64,000 nucleotides of DNA. Source: Sporosarcina sp. NCCP-2716. Lineage in GTDB: Bacteria; Bacillota; Bacilli; Bacillales_A; Planococcaceae. Of this stretch, positions 49,157-57,274 are shown one piece after another (position 1 is the stretch's first letter; the number at the start of each line of letters is the position of its first letter). The translations under genes were made by a program, and so were the position numbers. The notes below the pieces were generated by a model. The model saw nothing but the letters and a program-made list of their open reading frames with translations, was not told the DNA's origin and made no database searches. The DNA is taken from NCBI RefSeq assembly GCF_023707985.1, contig NZ_BRCF01000008.1:62001-126000 (forward strand), written 5' to 3'.

Positions 49157-49930
49157 TTATGCTTGCATCTTACCAGCTGTGAACCCGCCGTCGACAGCGA
49201 GTGTGACACCGCTGATGGAAGAAGCGAGATCCGAGCAGAGGAAGACGACAGCGTTTGCTTGGTCTTCCGCTGTTGCCATTTTACCGGCTGGCAGCGATTT
49301 CAGGACGCCTGCGTATTGTTCAGGTGATGTTTTTGCCCAGTATTCAATTGCTGGGGTAATGGTTGCACCTGGAGCGATTGAATTGATGGTAATGCCTTTT
49401 TGACCGTATTCCAGTGCGACAGATTTTGTCAGACCGGCAATGGCGTGTTTCGATGCTGTGTATGGAGCCATGTTCGGTGAACCTTCAATACCAGCGCCTG
49501 ACGCTGTATTGACAATGGCGCCACCGCCGTTTTTGATCATGGCGTTGACTTGGTGCTTAATGCTGTAGAACGTACCGTACAAGTTGACTTTCAACGTGAT
49601 ATCCCAGTCTTTGGAGTCCATTTCGCCGATTGGCACGAGGCCTTTGTTAATGCCTGCGTTGTTATGAGCGAAGTCCAATTTACCGAAAGATTCAACTGTT
49701 TTGTTGACGAGTGCAATGACTTGCTCCTCATCACTTACGTCACACTTGAAGAATTCTGCAACGCCGCCGTTGTCTTTGATGATTTGAACGGTCTCAAGAC
49801 CTGATTGTTCGCTGACGTCCGATACCATGACTTTCGCGCCCGCTTTTGCCAATGCAACTGCAGATGCACGGCCGATTCCTGATCCTGCTGCTGAGACGAG
49901 TCCTGCTTTTCCTTCCATCATTCCTGCCAT
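49157..49930 (-). CDS. SDR-family oxidoreductase
   Basis: A 257-residue short-chain dehydrogenase/reductase. The cofactor motif is SAAGSGIGR at residues 13-21, NNAG near 90, the catalytic Ser in IVNTASGAG near 142 and YTASK near 157, with the C-terminal VDGGFTAGKMQ. The Asp in VSDVSE after strand two suggests NAD preference. The substrate is unknown. AAGGAG lies 9 bases before the ATG. It has its own promoter and terminator. Codon use is a little more AT-rich than its neighbours. Confidence 0.92.
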   Translation of the reverse strand: MAGMMEGKAGLVSAAGSGIGRASAVALAKAGAKVMVSDVSEQSGLETVQIIKDNGGVAEFFKCDVSDEEQVIALVNKTVESFGKLDFAHNNAGINKGLVPIGEMDSKDWDITLKVNLYGTFYSIKHQVNAMIKNGGGAIVNTASGAGIEGSPNMAPYTASKHAIAGLTKSVALEYGQKGITINSIAPGATITPAIEYWAKTSPEQYAGVLKSLPAGKMATAEDQANAVVFLCSDLASSISGVTLAVDGGFTAGKMQA

Positions 49931-49963
49931 GTAATAACACTCCTTTAGTTATGATCCCCTATT

Positions 49964-49991
49964 ATTTTACACCGAATTCTCGATTTCACAA
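49964..49991 (-). promoter_or_regulatory. Promoter of the SDR gene
   Basis: On the minus strand TTGTGA (49991-49986), 16 bp and TAAAAT (49969-49964). Confidence 0.6.
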
Positions 49992-50067
49992 TTAATTTGA
50001 ACGCTAAAATAAATTTAGGTAATCATCTGCATTGTCCGTCATTGGCTGGCAGGGAGGATTGCCGGCA

Positions 50068-51750
50068 TTACGCAGGCAGCAGTTCCTCTTCCGCTGCCTC
50101 TTCCAGCAGCTTCACGGTCGCTTTCCGGATGAGCTGCGGCAGGACGCCGAAGGAATACGGCTTGTACAGCCGCTCGGTCCACTTGTGGCCGTCCTTACCG
50201 TAAACGCCCATGTTGACGGACGGAATGTTGAGTCCCTGGATCGCTTTGTACGGGATCGGGAAGAACGTTTCCCACTCCGGCAAATTGTTCAGCAGCGGGA
50301 ACAGTTCGTCTTCTGTCTCATGGATGGAGAGGAAGCTGCCGTCCGCCAAATATGGGAAGAACTTTTTCAGCGCGAATTTCTCGCCTGTCGCGGCTTCCAT
50401 TTCCTGCAGAATGCCAGAGACGGTGTCTTGGATCCGGACGTCCCGTGCAACCGTCGATTTCAAATAGTTATGCGGCAGGAACGGAGGCGCGAAGAATAGG
50501 ATGACACGGGCTTTTTTCGCCGGGTCTGCTTCCTGCAGAGCACTGACGATTTCGAAGCTCGCTTCCCGGAAGTCGTCGGATTTCTTGTCGCGCACTGCCG
50601 TTTCAATGATCGACTTGACGTCAATCCCTTGTTCGGCGAGTTCATTCACATACTGCTCGTATGTTGTCACTTCGATTTCCCACGACAGGTCGCGGGTCGG
50701 CAGTCCGGTGAAGCCGATGTATTGCTCGAACTGTGCTTTCAAATACGCTTCCGCTTCTTGGCAGACTTTCTTCGTTTCATTCAGCAGCTTTCCAAGGATC
50801 TGCTCAGGCGTGTCTTCGTAGACGAAGTAATTGAAGTACAAGTGGCTGCTTGACGCTGTCTGCACTGTATAAATATCCTTTGTATCGCGCTGATACAGGC
50901 AAGTCGGCGGCAGCACCATTTCACCGGTAATTTTTTCGGCCAGCTCATAACGGTTGTGGAGTTTCTCCGTCATCTTAGCGGCGATGAAGTTAGGATCGAT
51001 ACCGGACAGCGTGTCGCCCACGTGGACTTCACGGCCATATATATGGAAGCAAGGCAGGATCTTGCCGGCAGCGCCAGTGTAGATGTACCGGTGCGGATCG
51101 CCGTCATACAGCGGTGTGATGAAGTCGGTATTCACGGCAAGCGTGTAGTCGAGCCCCTGTTCCGCCTGGAGACGTTTCAGTTCGCTGAGTGCCCCGATGA
51201 TTCCGCGGTGCTCGCTTTCTTCATCGCCGTTCAGCAGCAGCAGGAGGTTGCCCTGCAGTTCGTCACGATGTTCGGAGAAGTGAAGGACATTCACCATATG
51301 GACGGCCGCGCCGCTCTTCATGTCGACGGAACCGCGTCCGAACATCCAATCGCCTGACTGTGCTTCTGCCTGCAGGTCGGGATCATTGTCATACGTCTTG
51401 AAGAACTCCGCCAGTTCGTCCGGCGAGAATGCTTTGTCCTTCAGCTGGCCGAAATCTTCCACGCCGACCGTGTCGATATGGGAATGATAGATGATCGTTT
51501 TCTTCGTGAACGCATTGCCTTCGACGAATGCGAAAACGTTCTTCCGGCCGATCGGATCATTGTCGATCTGCTGCATCCATAAGTGGTCCGGATTCTGCTG
51601 AAAGTAGGGGAATGTTGAAAGGATTGCGTAGAGCTCCTCTGCGACCGCGACTTCTCCCGGCGTGCCGTTGATGCTCGGGATGCCCACCAGGTGTTTCGTA
51701 ATAGTTTCGATCTGCTGCTCAGCTGTCAGTGATTGGATGTGTGAGTACAT
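50068..51750 (-). CDS. rocB: M20-family peptidase, RocB-like
   Basis: A 560-residue M20 zinc hydrolase. Metal motifs are HSHIDTVG near residue 84, GRGSVDMKSG near 135 and GDEESEHRG near 180. Length and the N-terminus MYSHIQSLTAEQQIETITKHLVGIPSINGTPGE fit RocB, an arginine-catabolism protein of B. subtilis whose exact reaction is unclear. AGGAGG lies 10 bases before the ATG at 51750. It follows the AGCS transporter by 22 bases, so peptide or amino-acid uptake and use are probably coupled. No strong terminator follows. Confidence 0.85.
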   Translation of the reverse strand: MYSHIQSLTAEQQIETITKHLVGIPSINGTPGEVAVAEELYAILSTFPYFQQNPDHLWMQQIDNDPIGRKNVFAFVEGNAFTKKTIIYHSHIDTVGVEDFGQLKDKAFSPDELAEFFKTYDNDPDLQAEAQSGDWMFGRGSVDMKSGAAVHMVNVLHFSEHRDELQGNLLLLLNGDEESEHRGIIGALSELKRLQAEQGLDYTLAVNTDFITPLYDGDPHRYIYTGAAGKILPCFHIYGREVHVGDTLSGIDPNFIAAKMTEKLHNRYELAEKITGEMVLPPTCLYQRDTKDIYTVQTASSSHLYFNYFVYEDTPEQILGKLLNETKKVCQEAEAYLKAQFEQYIGFTGLPTRDLSWEIEVTTYEQYVNELAEQGIDVKSIIETAVRDKKSDDFREASFEIVSALQEADPAKKARVILFFAPPFLPHNYLKSTVARDVRIQDTVSGILQEMEAATGEKFALKKFFPYLADGSFLSIHETEDELFPLLNNLPEWETFFPIPYKAIQGLNIPSVNMGVYGKDGHKWTERLYKPYSFGVLPQLIRKATVKLLEEAAEEELLPA

Positions 51751-51772
51751 GTCAGGTACCTCCTGTGTCTGA

Positions 51773-53137
51773 TTATTTTCGTTTGCTTTTCGGATAGAAG
51801 TTCGTAAAGTAGTCGTTCGTAATCTCCCGGACTTTGCCATTCAGGAAGAGGACTGCGATGACGTTCGGGATGACGACCGCTGCAAGCAGCAGGTCAAGGA
51901 ACTGCCAGATGAACTGAAGACCGCCGAGCGCACCGACGATGATCGCCGCGATATAGATGAAGCGCATGACTTTCGAAAACGCTGTGCCGAACAGGAATTC
52001 CGCCTGTTTTTCACCGTAGAAGATGATGACGACAACGGTCGTGATGACGAACAGGAACAGCGTGGACGAGATGATGATGCCGCTGAGCGAATCACCGAAC
52101 ACCGGCACGAACGATGCGGCCACCATATTGGAGGCGTCATCGGTCTTTATATCTTTCCACACGCCGGACGTGAGGACGACGAGTGCCGTCAGCGTACAGA
52201 CGATGAGCGTGTCGACGATGACTTCGAAGATTCCCCAGAATCCTTGTTTCGCCGGGTGGTCGTTCATGGCGGCGGAGTGGGCGATCGGCGCGGTTCCCAT
52301 CCCGGCTTCGTTGGAATAGAGGCCCCTCGCGAGTCCCCAGCGGATGGCAGCTGCGACGCCGGCACCAGCGAATCCGCCAGCTGCTGAGATCGGTGTGAAC
52401 GCGTGCTGGAAGATGAGACCGAACGCAGCTGGCACTTCGCGGATATTGACCGCAACGACGATAAGCGCACTGAGCAAGTACAGTACGACGATGAGCGGAA
52501 TGAGCTTTTCCGACACTTTCCCGATTGTCTTAATGCCCCCGTAGGTCACGAGGATGACGAGGACTGCGACAATGATGCCGGAGACGAGCGGTGTGACGCC
52601 GAACGAACTGTCCAGCGTCGACGCGATCGAGTTGGCTTGCACCATCGTGCTCGCCACGACTTCGATCATCAGGGCGAAGGCGAAGAAGTAGGCGACGTTC
52701 TTCCAGCCGAGCCCTTTCTTTATGTAATACATCGGTCCGCCGACATATTCCCCTTTTTCGTTCTTCTCCCGGTAATGGATACCGAGGACGACTTCGGAAT
52801 ATTTCGTGCCGATTCCGATGAGCGCCACGAGCCACATCCAGAAAATCGCGCCCGGTCCGCCGAGTGCGATTGCAACAGGGACTCCGACGATGTTGGCGGC
52901 GCCCATTGTCGACGCGAGCGCGGCGGTCGTCGCCTGGAACGGTGTCAGTGTTCCCGGAGAATCGCTTTTCGCGAAGATTTTACCGAATGTCTGTGCGACG
53001 ATGTGCGGGAAATAGCGGAACTGGAAGAAGTTCAGCCGGATTGTGAGGAACAGTCCGCCGCCGATCAGCAGTAGGATTAGCGGCATCCCCCAGATGAAAT
53101 TTGAAATGGATGCAATGATTTTCGTGAATTCTGCCAC
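51773..53137 (-). CDS. Amino acid/sodium (alanine or glycine) symporter, AGCS family
   Basis: A 454-residue transporter with about ten membrane helices. The AGCS signature is GPGAIFWMWLVALIGIGTKYSEVVLG, with FQATTAALASTMGAANIVGVPVAIALGG before it and the conserved GLYSNEAGMGTAPIAHSAA. It imports small neutral amino acids with sodium. It starts at GTG with AAGGGG 8 bases before. It shares the promoter region with the divergent IclR regulator and is followed by rocB. Confidence 0.93.
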   Translation of the reverse strand: MAEFTKIIASISNFIWGMPLILLLIGGGLFLTIRLNFFQFRYFPHIVAQTFGKIFAKSDSPGTLTPFQATTAALASTMGAANIVGVPVAIALGGPGAIFWMWLVALIGIGTKYSEVVLGIHYREKNEKGEYVGGPMYYIKKGLGWKNVAYFFAFALMIEVVASTMVQANSIASTLDSSFGVTPLVSGIIVAVLVILVTYGGIKTIGKVSEKLIPLIVVLYLLSALIVVAVNIREVPAAFGLIFQHAFTPISAAGGFAGAGVAAAIRWGLARGLYSNEAGMGTAPIAHSAAMNDHPAKQGFWGIFEVIVDTLIVCTLTALVVLTSGVWKDIKTDDASNMVAASFVPVFGDSLSGIIISSTLFLFVITTVVVIIFYGEKQAEFLFGTAFSKVMRFIYIAAIIVGALGGLQFIWQFLDLLLAAVVIPNVIAVLFLNGKVREITNDYFTNFYPKSKRK

Positions 53138-53170
53138 ACTTCCAACCCCTTTTTCATATGTATGAATAAT

Positions 53171-53184
53171 GGAAAGCGTTTACA
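53171..53184. promoter_or_regulatory. CcpA cre site 1
   Basis: GGAAAGCGTTTACA matches TGWAANCGNTNWCA at 13 of 14 positions, between the AGCS promoter and its start codon. Confidence 0.6.
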
Positions 53185-53219
53185 TTCCGCTATGTGGAAT
53201 ATATTCTGTAATGCGGAAT
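53184..53219. promoter_or_regulatory. Two IclR-type operators
   Basis: Two 17-bp palindromes, ATTCCGC-TAT-GTGGAAT (53184-53200) and ATTCTGT-AAT-GCGGAAT (53203-53219), start 19 bp apart. The TTCCGC-N3-GCGGAA form is typical for IclR-family proteins, and an IclR gene is divergent. They lie just downstream of the AGCS promoter. Confidence 0.6.
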
Positions 53220-53234
53220 AAGTTCGCAAGTTTC

Positions 53235-53263
53235 ATTTAATCTTAAATCGTAAGCGCTGTCAA
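53235..53263 (-). promoter_or_regulatory. Promoter of the AGCS-rocB operon
   Basis: On the minus strand a perfect TTGACA (53263-53258), 17 bp and TTAAAT (53240-53235). Confidence 0.65.
53249..53262. promoter_or_regulatory. CcpA cre site 2
   Basis: CGTAAGCGCTGTCA matches TGWAANCGNTNWCA at 13 of 14 positions and overlaps the -35 of the AGCS-rocB promoter. Confidence 0.65.
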
Positions 53264-53297
53264 TCGTTTATTTCTAAAACGGGAAAGGTTGTAACAA

Positions 53298-53326
53298 TTT
53301 ACACAACTGACGGAGTCTTGTAGAAT
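53298..53326 (+). promoter_or_regulatory. Promoter of the iclR-type gene
   Basis: TTTACA (53298-53303), 17 bp and TAGAAT (53321-53326). Confidence 0.6.
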
Positions 53327-53359
53327 TTATCTACTGGGAACAGAGATGGAGATGAGGTC

Positions 53360-54103
53360 ATGATTCAATCGATCGATCGGGCGATGCAGATTATAGAAAC
53401 ACTTTCCCGCGACGGGCGTGAGGGGTGGCTTGCGGCGGAATTGGCTGAAGAGACGGGGCTGCCGATCAGCACGGTCTACCGGATCACGGCTTCGCTCATC
53501 CAGCACGGGCTCTTGGCGCAGGATGAGGTGACGAAACAGTTTACACTCGGGTACAGATGGATGGAACTCGGGCTCAAGATGTTTGAGAAGCTGGACGTCC
53601 GCGATGTGACGCGGCCGGTGCTTGAGATACTTGCGCTTGACGTAGAGGAGACGGTGTATTTGAACATCCCGCGCGGCGACCATTCGATCATCATCGAACG
53701 GATCGACAGCCCGCGGAACGTCAAGATCTTGGACAGTGTCGGCGAACGGATTCCACTCCACATCGGCGGAGCGAACAAGACGATCGTCGCGAATCTGCCG
53801 GCACAGCAAGCGTCGGAGATTCTGGAAAGGCTTCTTCCGGACGACGGGGAGCGAAGCAGGCTCAAGGATGAGCTCACTGCCGTGAAGCGGCAGGGATACG
53901 GTGTCAGCTACGGCGAAAAGACGCCAGGGACGATTGCGGTCGGGGCGCCGGTGTTCGATTTCGACGGCCGGGTTGTCGGAGCGATCAGCGCGGAAACGCT
54001 GGCGTATGACTTCAAGGAGGAACAGCTCAGCGTCCTGATCGAAAAAGTATGTACAGCCGCCCGCCAAGTGTCGGCAGAGCTGAGCGGTATGCACTATGAG
54101 TGA
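53360..54103 (+). CDS. IclR-family transcriptional regulator
   Basis: A 247-residue regulator: an N-terminal winged helix (about 3-62, with LAAELAEETGLPISTVYRITASL) and a C-terminal effector domain (about 75-247) with LHIGGANKTIVANL and GYGVSYGEKTPGTIAVGAPVFDFDGRVVGAISAE. It is divergent from the AGCS-rocB operon, and two palindromes of IclR type lie between them, so that operon and its own gene are the likely targets. The effector is unknown; an amino acid or its catabolite is plausible. Start ATG at 53360. Confidence 0.92.
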   Translation: MIQSIDRAMQIIETLSRDGREGWLAAELAEETGLPISTVYRITASLIQHGLLAQDEVTKQFTLGYRWMELGLKMFEKLDVRDVTRPVLEILALDVEETVYLNIPRGDHSIIIERIDSPRNVKILDSVGERIPLHIGGANKTIVANLPAQQASEILERLLPDDGERSRLKDELTAVKRQGYGVSYGEKTPGTIAVGAPVFDFDGRVVGAISAETLAYDFKEEQLSVLIEKVCTAARQVSAELSGMHYE

Positions 54104-54144
54104 CAATTAAGGAAATCTGATGATTCCATGCTGATTCGAAGCCC

Positions 54145-54173
54145 TTGACGGGAGGACAAAAGGGGAGTAAAAT
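54145..54173 (+). promoter_or_regulatory. Promoter of ltaS
   Basis: TTGACG (54145-54150), 17 bp and TAAAAT (54168-54173). Confidence 0.75.
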
Positions 54174-54226
54174 TCAATCCTGGCGGGTAAAACCGTCTTC
54201 CAACGAGGAAAAGGCAGGTGGAAAAC

Positions 54227-56179
54227 ATGATGGTTTCATTGAAAGAAAAAGATAATTTTTTAAACAAGTTTCTAGGCATATATATCGTAGCTGTCCTGAT
54301 GCTGTGGGTGAAGACCTACATTACGCAGTCCACCCAGTTTTCACTTGGTGTGGAAGGACCGCTCCAGCAATTCCTGCTCGTCCTGAACCCGCTCGGCTCG
54401 GCTCTGTTGTTTTTGAGCGTCTCCTTCCTATTTAAAGGGAAGCGGCGATATGCGGTATTGGGCACCGTCTATGCGCTCATGTCGTTCCTTCTGTATGCGA
54501 ACGTCGTGTACTATCGGTTCTTCAGTGATTTCATCACCCTGCCGACGATCTTCCAGACACAGAACTTCGGTGATCTGGGCGGCAGTATCCTGACGCTGAT
54601 GCACCCTTCCGACTTGCTGTTCTTCGCGGATGTCGCCGTCCTGTTCTTCTTACTGTTCACTCGGAAGATCCGGAAAGATACAACTTTGCTCGGCCGGAAG
54701 AAAGCGATGGCGATCATCACGGCTGCACTCGCCGTATCGATCATCAACCTCGGACTCGCCGAAGCGAACCGTCCGCAGCTGCTGACTCGCGGCTTCGACC
54801 GGAACTACATCGTGAAATACTTGGGCATGTACAACTACTCGATCTACGACTCTGTGGAAACTTTCAAAGCTTCTTCGCAGCGTGCTCTCGCGGACAGCAG
54901 TGACTTGACGGAGGTCGTCAACTACACCCAGTCGAACTACGCGACACCGAATGCAGAATACTTCGGAGCCGCCAAAGGGATGAACGTCGTTTATCTCCAT
55001 CTGGAATCTTTCCAGAACTTCCTGATCGACTACAAGTTGAACGGGGAAGAGGTCACACCGTATTTGAACGCTCTGGCGAAGGACGACAACACGCTGTACT
55101 TCGACAATTTTTTCCATCAGACCGGCCAAGGGAAAACGTCCGACGCCGAATTCATGCTCGAGAATTCCCTGTTCGGCCTGCCGCAAGGTTCGGCGTTCAT
55201 CACGAAAGCGCAGAACACGTACCAGGCAGCTCCGAATATCCTGAAAAACTACGGATATTCTTCCGCAGTCTTCCACGGGAACAAAGGCAGTTTCTGGAAC
55301 CGGAACGAAGTGTATAAGCAATTCGGATTCGATCACTTCTTCGATGCGAGTTATTATGACACGGATTCACCAGGAGACATGGCGGAATACGGATTGCTCG
55401 ATAAGCCGTTCTACGAGCAGTCGAAAGACTATCTCGCCACACTTCCGCAGCCGTTCTATTCGAAATTCATCACGGTCGGGAACCACTTCCCGTATACGAT
55501 CAACCAAGATCTCGTGACGATCAACAAAGCGGAGACGGGCGATCCGAGTGTCGATAATTATTTCCAGACGGCACGCTACACGGACGAAGCCATCAAGCAG
55601 GCGATCGATCAGCTGAAAGAGATGGGCTTGTATGAGAATTCGATGATCGTCCTGTACGGCGACCATTACGGAATTTCGCATAACCACAACCGGGCGATGT
55701 CGCAGGTGATGGACAAGGAAATTACTCCGTATGAAGGCGCTCAGCTTCAGCGGGTTCCGCTCTTCATCCACGTACCTGGCATGAAAGGCGGCCAGCGCCA
55801 TACGTATGGCGGCCAGACTGACCTGCTGCCGACACTGCTTCACCTGCTCGGCATCGATTCGAAAGAGTATGTCCAGTTCGGTTCCGATCTGCTTTCAGAC
55901 GATCATGACGAACTCGTCCCGTTCCGGAATGGTGACTTCATCAGTCCGTCGATCGACTCGATCAACGAAAAATTCTACGACAATGAAACCGGGCTCCCGC
56001 TGGACGACAGCCAGCTGGAAACAGCGGAAAAGCTGAAACAGGAAGCGGCGTACAAACTGCAGCTGTCCGACAAAGTCGTCAACGGTGACTTGCTGCGTTT
56101 CTACACACCGAATGGTTTCAAAGCGATCGATCCAGCCTCGCTGAATTACAAGAAAGAGGCAGAAACTGTGCCTGAATAA
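54227..56179 (+). CDS. ltaS: Lipoteichoic acid synthase, LtaS family
   Basis: A protein of about 650 residues. Five membrane helices fill residues 15-180 and an extracellular sulfatase-type domain follows. The metal Glu is in YLHLESFQNF near 260, the catalytic Thr in GQGKTSDAEF near 304, and HGNKGSFWNRN with YGDHYG complete the site. A signal-peptidase site ALA-D is at about 220-223, matching the known cleavage that releases the domain in Staphylococcus. It polymerises glycerol phosphate from phosphatidylglycerol. AGGTGG lies before the ATG at 54227; a GTG at 54218 is the alternative. Monocistronic. Confidence 0.95.
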   Translation: MMVSLKEKDNFLNKFLGIYIVAVLMLWVKTYITQSTQFSLGVEGPLQQFLLVLNPLGSALLFLSVSFLFKGKRRYAVLGTVYALMSFLLYANVVYYRFFSDFITLPTIFQTQNFGDLGGSILTLMHPSDLLFFADVAVLFFLLFTRKIRKDTTLLGRKKAMAIITAALAVSIINLGLAEANRPQLLTRGFDRNYIVKYLGMYNYSIYDSVETFKASSQRALADSSDLTEVVNYTQSNYATPNAEYFGAAKGMNVVYLHLESFQNFLIDYKLNGEEVTPYLNALAKDDNTLYFDNFFHQTGQGKTSDAEFMLENSLFGLPQGSAFITKAQNTYQAAPNILKNYGYSSAVFHGNKGSFWNRNEVYKQFGFDHFFDASYYDTDSPGDMAEYGLLDKPFYEQSKDYLATLPQPFYSKFITVGNHFPYTINQDLVTINKAETGDPSVDNYFQTARYTDEAIKQAIDQLKEMGLYENSMIVLYGDHYGISHNHNRAMSQVMDKEITPYEGAQLQRVPLFIHVPGMKGGQRHTYGGQTDLLPTLLHLLGIDSKEYVQFGSDLLSDDHDELVPFRNGDFISPSIDSINEKFYDNETGLPLDDSQLETAEKLKQEAAYKLQLSDKVVNGDLLRFYTPNGFKAIDPASLNYKKEAETVPE

Positions 56180-56194
56180 ACAATGCGTACCACG

Positions 56195-56227
56195 AAAAAC
56201 ACCATCCCGGGCGGATGGTGTTTTTTT
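56195..56227 (+). terminator. Terminator of ltaS
   Basis: ACACCATCC, CGGGC loop, GGATGGTGT and seven T. Confidence 0.93.
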
Positions 56228-56248
56228 GGTCTTATGGGAATTGGGGAG

Positions 56249-56460
56249 GGGCTCATGAACTCGGGGAAATGCTCATACATCTGTGGGAACGCTCATAAAT
56301 CGCGGAAAACGCTCATAAAACAGGAAAAACGCTCATAAATCGCGGAAAACGCTCATAAAACTGAGAAAACGCTCATAAATCACGGGAAACGCTCATAAAT
56401 CACGGGAAACGCTCATAAAACTGGAAAAACGCTCATAAATCACAAAAAGACTCATAAACT
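56249..56460 (+). repeat. 20-bp tandem repeat array 3 (CGCTCATAA family)
   Basis: GCTCAT recurs at exact 20-bp steps from 56251 to 56431 (ten units), then a shortened copy at 56450. The two outermost left units have decayed (GCTCATGAAC, GCTCATACAT). The bases after CATAA mostly alternate AT/AA. The array fills the gap between the ltaS terminator and the convergent Pro/Gly-rich gene, same strand orientation as arrays 1 and 2. The rest of this 400-base gap holds only terminators. Confidence 0.95.
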
Positions 56461-56548
56461 ATCCGCCCTCGCAGCCGGCCGGCGGTAGATTTCTCCTTTC
56501 CGCTCGAATCCTCTGCATACCCGCTCAATTCCACCCATACCGCCCAAC

Positions 56549-56573
56549 AAAAAAAGACCAGCCGCGGCTGGCC
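56549..56573 (-). terminator. Terminator of the Pro/Gly-rich protein gene
   Basis: GACCAGCC-GC-GGCTGGCC. On the minus strand the stem is followed by a run of seven T. Confidence 0.85.
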
Positions 56574-56579
56574 TACACT

Positions 56580-57119
56580 TCAAAAACAAGTGAACGTATC
56601 GATCCGGTTCAAGTCGAAGCCGGTGTATTCCCAGCGGCGCCACTGGCTGTTCCAACGGTAGCCGGCGACTGATGTCCTGCCGACGAATGTCGGGAAGAAC
56701 CAGAAGCCGCGGCGGCGCGAAGTCCAAATGTACGTATAGCGGTACAGGCAGCCGCGGATTCCGCCCGGGTCGACGCGCATCAGCTGCTGGTCCGGATACG
56801 CCGGCGTCTGGGAAGGGGGTGCAGACTGAGGCGCGCCTTGCGACTGACCGCCGCCCGGATAGGATGGCTGGCCCGGCTGATGTCCCGGTCCGCCGCCGCC
56901 CCATGGCCAACCCGGCTGATTCGAGCCGCCGCCCCCCGGCCAACCTGGCTGTGATCCCGGCCAGCCGGGCTGCATCGGTGTCTGCCACTCGTTCCATCCC
57001 GGCTGGTTCCACTGATGCCGCACCGCCATCTGTTCGCTATGCTGCCAATCCTGCTGCGGCATATACCCTTCCGGCAGCTGCGGGTACCAATGCTCCTCAC
57101 CGCTGTTCATCTGATTCAT
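56580..57119 (-). CDS. Pro/Gly/Trp-rich protein of unknown function
   Basis: A 179-residue protein. Residues 1-40 are acidic and Gln/Trp-rich; residues about 40-110 are low complexity with repeated QPGWPG-like motifs; the C-terminal 60 residues form a compact, aromatic domain, with GGIRGCLYRYTYIW, RRGFWFFPTFVGRTSVAGYRW and a final DRIDTFTCF-like end (two Cys). No signal peptide or membrane helix is visible. I have the impression of a conserved Bacillales family of surface or spore-associated type but cannot name it. AGAGGAG lies 8 bases before the ATG at 57119. It faces ltaS across repeat array 3. Confidence 0.75.
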   Translation of the reverse strand: MNQMNSGEEHWYPQLPEGYMPQQDWQHSEQMAVRHQWNQPGWNEWQTPMQPGWPGSQPGWPGGGGSNQPGWPWGGGGPGHQPGQPSYPGGGQSQGAPQSAPPSQTPAYPDQQLMRVDPGGIRGCLYRYTYIWTSRRRGFWFFPTFVGRTSVAGYRWNSQWRRWEYTGFDLNRIDTFTCF

Positions 57120-57229
57120 TCTTCTGGCTCCTCTCACGTTCGTTCTCCCTCCAATGTATGCAGCCCGGACGGCAGCGTCTGGACTGCCGCCTAACTGACA
57201 AAAACGCAATCCCACAAGCAGACAGGACG

Positions 57230-57238
57230 TGGTATGAT
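57230..57238 (+). promoter_or_regulatory. Extended -10 of the exonuclease gene
   Basis: TGG-TATGAT, 36 bases before the start codon; no clear -35. Confidence 0.45.
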
Positions 57239-57274
57239 GAAGACAGCCAAACTGACGAAAGGAGAGTGCTGCCC

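Noticed and set aside
50036-50064. Terminator after rocB (GCTGGCA with TGCCGGC)
   Set aside because: A 7-bp hairpin without a T run on the minus strand; not called.
56672-57274. Long N-terminal extension of the 5'-3' exonuclease
   Set aside because: It lies opposite the Pro/Gly-rich gene, and the ATG at 57275 has a good ribosome-binding site and matches the family start.
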